A DNA stretch of 8,383 nt from Lachnospiraceae bacterium (lineage in GTDB: Bacteria; Bacillota; Clostridia; Lachnospirales; Lachnospiraceae), in contig CAAEHZ010000550.1 in the NCBI GenBank assembly GCA_900755865.1, positions 1 to 8,383 on the forward strand. Direction: 5' to 3'. Within the stretch, counting starts at the first letter, position 1; each line of letters starts with the position of its first letter. A program made the translations under genes and the position numbers. Under the pieces are notes generated by a model. That model was given only the letters and a program-made list of their open reading frames with translations, was not told where the DNA came from and made no database searches. Below are positions 5,906-8,383 of the stretch, one piece after another.

Positions 5906-6822
5906 ACCCCCAAAAACATTGCCTTGGCATATCGGTAAACGGGATGTCCTCCTCTGGATACATCATAAATATTTCCTTCAAACACATTTTTAAAGCAGGA
6001 ACCGGCTGAAAATACATACAAGTCCCTTTTCTTTTGCCACTCTTCACATTCCATCGCTTCATTATTGACACCCGGTGCGACAAACCCTGCACGCTTTTCC
6101 AGTAAATAGGAAGCTCCCTCCAGAGCTTTCTCCAGTTCACTATCCGTTGGCAATGCCACACTTAACAGCATATTTATTTCCCGCTTTGTCTGTAACCTGG
6201 CTGAGAACTGCTCAGGTAACTTTCCTTTGTAAAAAGTAAATTTGCCCAGACCACTCGATTTTTCTCCTCCCAGTCCTGTAAAAGACAGGGCATCCAGCAA
6301 ATCCTCGAAAAGGGTAAGCGTTTCTGCTTTTTCATACCCTGCAATGATATATACACCACACCCTTTATTGTAATAAAAGGTTCCTACCCGGTAGGGTTCC
6401 GTATCCGCATTCTCTTTTACACTTGCCTTTGTCATCTGCACATAATTTCCGTAATCATCCATCAAATCAGACAGCAAATTAAATTTTCCCTGCAGAAAAG
6501 CATCCAACTGATTAATTTCCAGATACTTCAGCTTCTTATATGCCTTTTTCTGCTCAGAAACACCCTTTTGCTCTGTTTTTACATATATCATAGGCTTCGG
6601 CACCAGATAATCCGTTCCAACATATGGCATACCATCTGAAAGAATCAGTTTTCCCTGTATAACATCCTGATAAAACCTATCCGCCACCCCTGATTTTAAC
6701 GCTTCAATGTAAAGTGCTGAAAACAGCTGGTCTGCATGAAATACATATGTAGTTTCATTTAATCTTCCTGTGCCAAAATGTACACCCGTCTGAAATTCAA
6801 ACTTGTAAACAGCATATTTCAT
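5902..6822 (-). CDS. csm4: Csm4, RAMP subunit that holds the crRNA 5' handle next to Cas10
   Basis: The protein has 306 residues, the usual Csm4 length. The start MKYAVYKFEFQTGVHFGTGR and HADQLFSAL at 29-37 are typical, and the glycine-rich RAMP loop FTGLGGEKSSGLGKFTF lies at 181-197. The C-terminus (FSAGSCFKNVFEGNIYDV, then GGHPVYRYAKAMFLGV) is the conserved Csm4 ending. Family knowledge: Csm4 is a Cas5-like protein that binds the 8-nucleotide 5' handle and anchors Cas10 at the base of the complex. It starts four bases after the csm3 stop, with a GAAGGA ribosome binding site about eight bases before the ATG, and ends in an ATGA overlap with csm5. No defects are visible. Confidence 0.96.
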   Translation of the reverse strand: MKYAVYKFEFQTGVHFGTGRLNETTYVFHADQLFSALYIEALKSGVADRFYQDVIQGKLILSDGMPYVGTDYLVPKPMIYVKTEQKGVSEQKKAYKKLKYLEINQLDAFLQGKFNLLSDLMDDYGNYVQMTKASVKENADTEPYRVGTFYYNKGCGVYIIAGYEKAETLTLFEDLLDALSFTGLGGEKSSGLGKFTFYKGKLPEQFSARLQTKREINMLLSVALPTDSELEKALEGASYLLEKRAGFVAPGVNNEAMECEEWQKKRDLYVFSAGSCFKNVFEGNIYDVSRGGHPVYRYAKAMFLGV

Positions 6823-6826
6823 CGTA

Positions 6827-7495
6827 TTATCCTTCCAATACCTTCTGACATTGCTCCATCAGTTCTTCATCCACAGTGCCTATTACTACATCTGCCGTAA
6901 GTTCCGAAAAGTGTACCCGACCATATCCTCTGGAACCGCTTCCTCCTAAATAATCATACTCCAGCAATTTCAGTCCTTCCTTCAGCAATTTAAAATCTGA
7001 AATTACCTGCTCGGAAGTCCTGTCCGAAGATACCTCGTAGATTAACTGCATCGGAAATCTGGCTCCCCTGACTACCCTCTCTATCTGTCTTGGGTTTGCC
7101 ACTGCCGTCGCCCTGGAGATAGAGTTTTCAAACTTCACCTCCGTAGCCGATGTCAGTCCTGCATGCTTTAATTCCTCCAGATTATCCAGAAACATATCTG
7201 AAAAGAGTACTCTGCTTGCTTTTTTTAATCTGGCACTTCCAAACAAGTCTGTCAGGCAATCTGCATCATCATCCGGGCTGTCCTGCTTTATGCTTATACT
7301 TTCATTATACTGTTTCGCCAAAAGAGCCCGCATCTTTCCTTTTAAGCTGCTCCCCGGAACCATCGGCTGATTTGTCCTTGTATCCATAACCACAGGAGAA
7401 TCCACGGCGCCAATTGCCGAAAATGCACTGGAACCTCCAATATGAAGCCCTGTTACAACCTCCATCACTCCACTTATTTCTATTTTGGCAAACAT
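6827..7495 (-). CDS. csm3: Csm3, backbone RAMP subunit and target-RNA endoribonuclease
   Basis: The protein has 222 residues, the standard Csm3 length. The catalytic loop GAVDSPVVMD places the active-site aspartate at Asp32, the residue equivalent to Asp32/Asp33 used for cleavage in studied Csm3 proteins. Other hallmarks are PGSSLKGKMR at 47-56, the thumb region EVKFENSISRATAVANPRQI at 119-138, and the glycine-rich loop GGSGSRGYGRV at 184-194. Family knowledge: several Csm3 copies line the crRNA and cut the bound target RNA at 6-nucleotide steps. The ATG follows an AGGAGGAG ribosome binding site by six bases in the 11-base gap after csm2. All key residues are present, so target RNA cleavage should be active. 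Confidence 0.98.
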   Translation of the reverse strand: MFAKIEISGVMEVVTGLHIGGSSAFSAIGAVDSPVVMDTRTNQPMVPGSSLKGKMRALLAKQYNESISIKQDSPDDDADCLTDLFGSARLKKASRVLFSDMFLDNLEELKHAGLTSATEVKFENSISRATAVANPRQIERVVRGARFPMQLIYEVSSDRTSEQVISDFKLLKEGLKLLEYDYLGGSGSRGYGRVHFSELTADVVIGTVDEELMEQCQKVLEG

Positions 7496-7506
7496 ACTCT
7501 CTCCTC

Positions 7507-7908
7507 CTATTCGTCCTTTCCACCATAAAATTTGCGATATGCCACAAGCGCTTCCATATATCTGCTAAACAGGATGTACCGCTGTCTGCTGTCCCCTATC
7601 TGACTGATATAATTCAACAGATTCGCCTTTGTTATCAAATCCCTGACCTTTGGTTCCCGCCCTGCTTCATATACAAAACGGATTTTCAGATAATTGATTC
7701 TCCCCACAATTTCCGGAGATAACTTGTCCTGCTGATATACTATCACTTCATTATATATAGACGCCGTCATAGCCAGCAGATTTCTGATTTTTGAGGTAGT
7801 CACTATTCCGACAGGATTTCCGTTTTTATCTCTTCTTGCCGGTGCCACCAATTCCTTTATTGCGTTCTCTGCAATCTGCACATAATTATCTTCCGCCAAT
7901 CGTTCCAT
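7507..7908 (-). CDS. csm2: Csm2, small helical subunit of the type III-A complex
   Basis: The protein has 133 residues. It shows the Csm2 signature VTTSKIRNLLAMTASIYNEV at 36-55, the segment NYLKIRFVYEAGREPKVRDL, and the ending SRYMEALVAYRKFYGGKDE. Family knowledge: Csm2 is an all-helical small subunit that forms the second filament of the complex alongside Csm3 and contacts the crRNA-target duplex. Its ATG directly follows the cas10 stop codon with no gap (TAA-ATG), and its AGGAGGAG ribosome binding site lies inside the end of cas10, so translation of the two is likely coupled. No defects are visible. Confidence 0.97.
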   Translation of the reverse strand: MERLAEDNYVQIAENAIKELVAPARRDKNGNPVGIVTTSKIRNLLAMTASIYNEVIVYQQDKLSPEIVGRINYLKIRFVYEAGREPKVRDLITKANLLNYISQIGDSRQRYILFSRYMEALVAYRKFYGGKDE

Positions 7909-8383
7909 TTACTGTTCTCCTCCTTCTTCGCCTCGATGAAGATATACATATAAATAAATTGCTGTAATCAATTCTTTCCGGTCTGTTACATTCTGGCTCC
8001 ATTCATACATTTTTGAAGAAAATCTGCGGTACCCTTCCTTTATCTCATCGCTGCTTTTTGAATCCGGCTCCATTCTGGACAGCAGATACACATATCTGGC
8101 AATATGTATCTGCTCTCTCTCTTCCCGAAGCAGTTCTGTTAAATGATACAAAAATGCCATTCCCCGTTCTTCATTTTTTCCAAAATAGTCCGCAAGCACC
8201 TCCATTTTTTCTCCTACGACTTTTCTCAGAAATGTATTCCATGGATAGGTATGGTCTTTTCCCCATATTGTAATCGCATTCTTTCCATTCATTCCCTTGG
8301 AAGCATCCTCCAACATCTGAGTTTCCTGTGCCATTACATTGATTGGATAAGAAGGATTATAAACTCCAATTCCGCCGGAAATA
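7909..8383 (-). CDS. cas10: C-terminal end of Cas10/Csm1, cut by the window edge
   Basis: The frame runs in from the window edge and ends at TAA (7909-7911). The first visible residues read ISGGIGVYNPSYPINVMAQ, then ETQMLEDASKG. This matches the conserved SAGI…KYPI…MA…E…LE.AK segment in the second Palm domain of Cas10 (Csm1), which lies a short way after the GGDD motif. The remaining 140 residues form the helical C-terminal D4 domain. An internal Met at 8334 is not the start; the HD domain and the GGDD cyclase motif lie outside the window, so their integrity cannot be judged. Family knowledge: Cas10 is the large subunit, which converts ATP to cyclic oligoadenylate and often cuts ssDNA when target RNA is bound. 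It is the first of five tightly packed csm genes here. Confidence 0.95.
   Translation of the reverse strand, partial: ISGGIGVYNPSYPINVMAQETQMLEDASKGMNGKNAITIWGKDHTYPWNTFLRKVVGEKMEVLADYFGKNEERGMAFLYHLTELLREEREQIHIARYVYLLSRMEPDSKSSDEIKEGYRRFSSKMYEWSQNVTDRKELITAIYLYVYLHRGEEGGEQ

Overview
The window looks like a piece of a Clostridia (Firmicutes) chromosome, most likely Lachnospiraceae. The evidence is the AT-leaning base composition, strong AGGAGG-type ribosome binding sites, and a DUF1653 protein with the extra C-terminal domain usual in that family. Every gene supported here reads on the minus strand, so the window is described in transcription order, from high to low coordinates.

Bases 8383 to 2347 hold a type III-A (Csm) CRISPR-Cas locus. 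The order is the C-terminal end of cas10/csm1 (cut by the window edge), csm2, csm3, csm4 and csm5, packed with junctions between a 4-base overlap and 11 bases. A leader of about 145 bases follows, then a CRISPR array of nine repeats and eight spacers transcribed in the same direction, then a short wrecked adaptation module, and then csm6, closed by a strong hairpin terminator. Cas10, Csm2, Csm3, Csm4 and Csm5 build the crRNA-guided complex. Csm3 cuts target RNA, Cas10 is expected to make cyclic oligoadenylate, and Csm6 (CARF plus HEPN) is the second-messenger-activated RNase. No cas6 is visible; it may lie outside the window.

The most notable point is the stretch between the array and csm6 (3735-3959). 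It begins with a well-placed ribosome binding site and the true N-terminus of Cas1. It then jumps, out of frame, to an internal piece of Cas1, and then to what looks like the last residues of Cas2. The interference and signalling genes appear intact while the local spacer-acquisition genes have been destroyed by deletions. The spacers, read opposite to the crRNA, look like coding-sense sequence, and one carries a clear ribosome binding site and start codon. That is what a system targeting RNA needs.

Bases 2346 to 1, beyond the terminator, are ordinary chromosome: about 180 bases with doubtful tiny ORFs, a single-pass membrane protein of unknown function, a DUF1653 protein, and an SfsA homologue. 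The SfsA homologue has a GTG start and an unusual charged C-terminal extension that runs off the window. A plausible promoter lies between the membrane protein and the DUF1653 gene.
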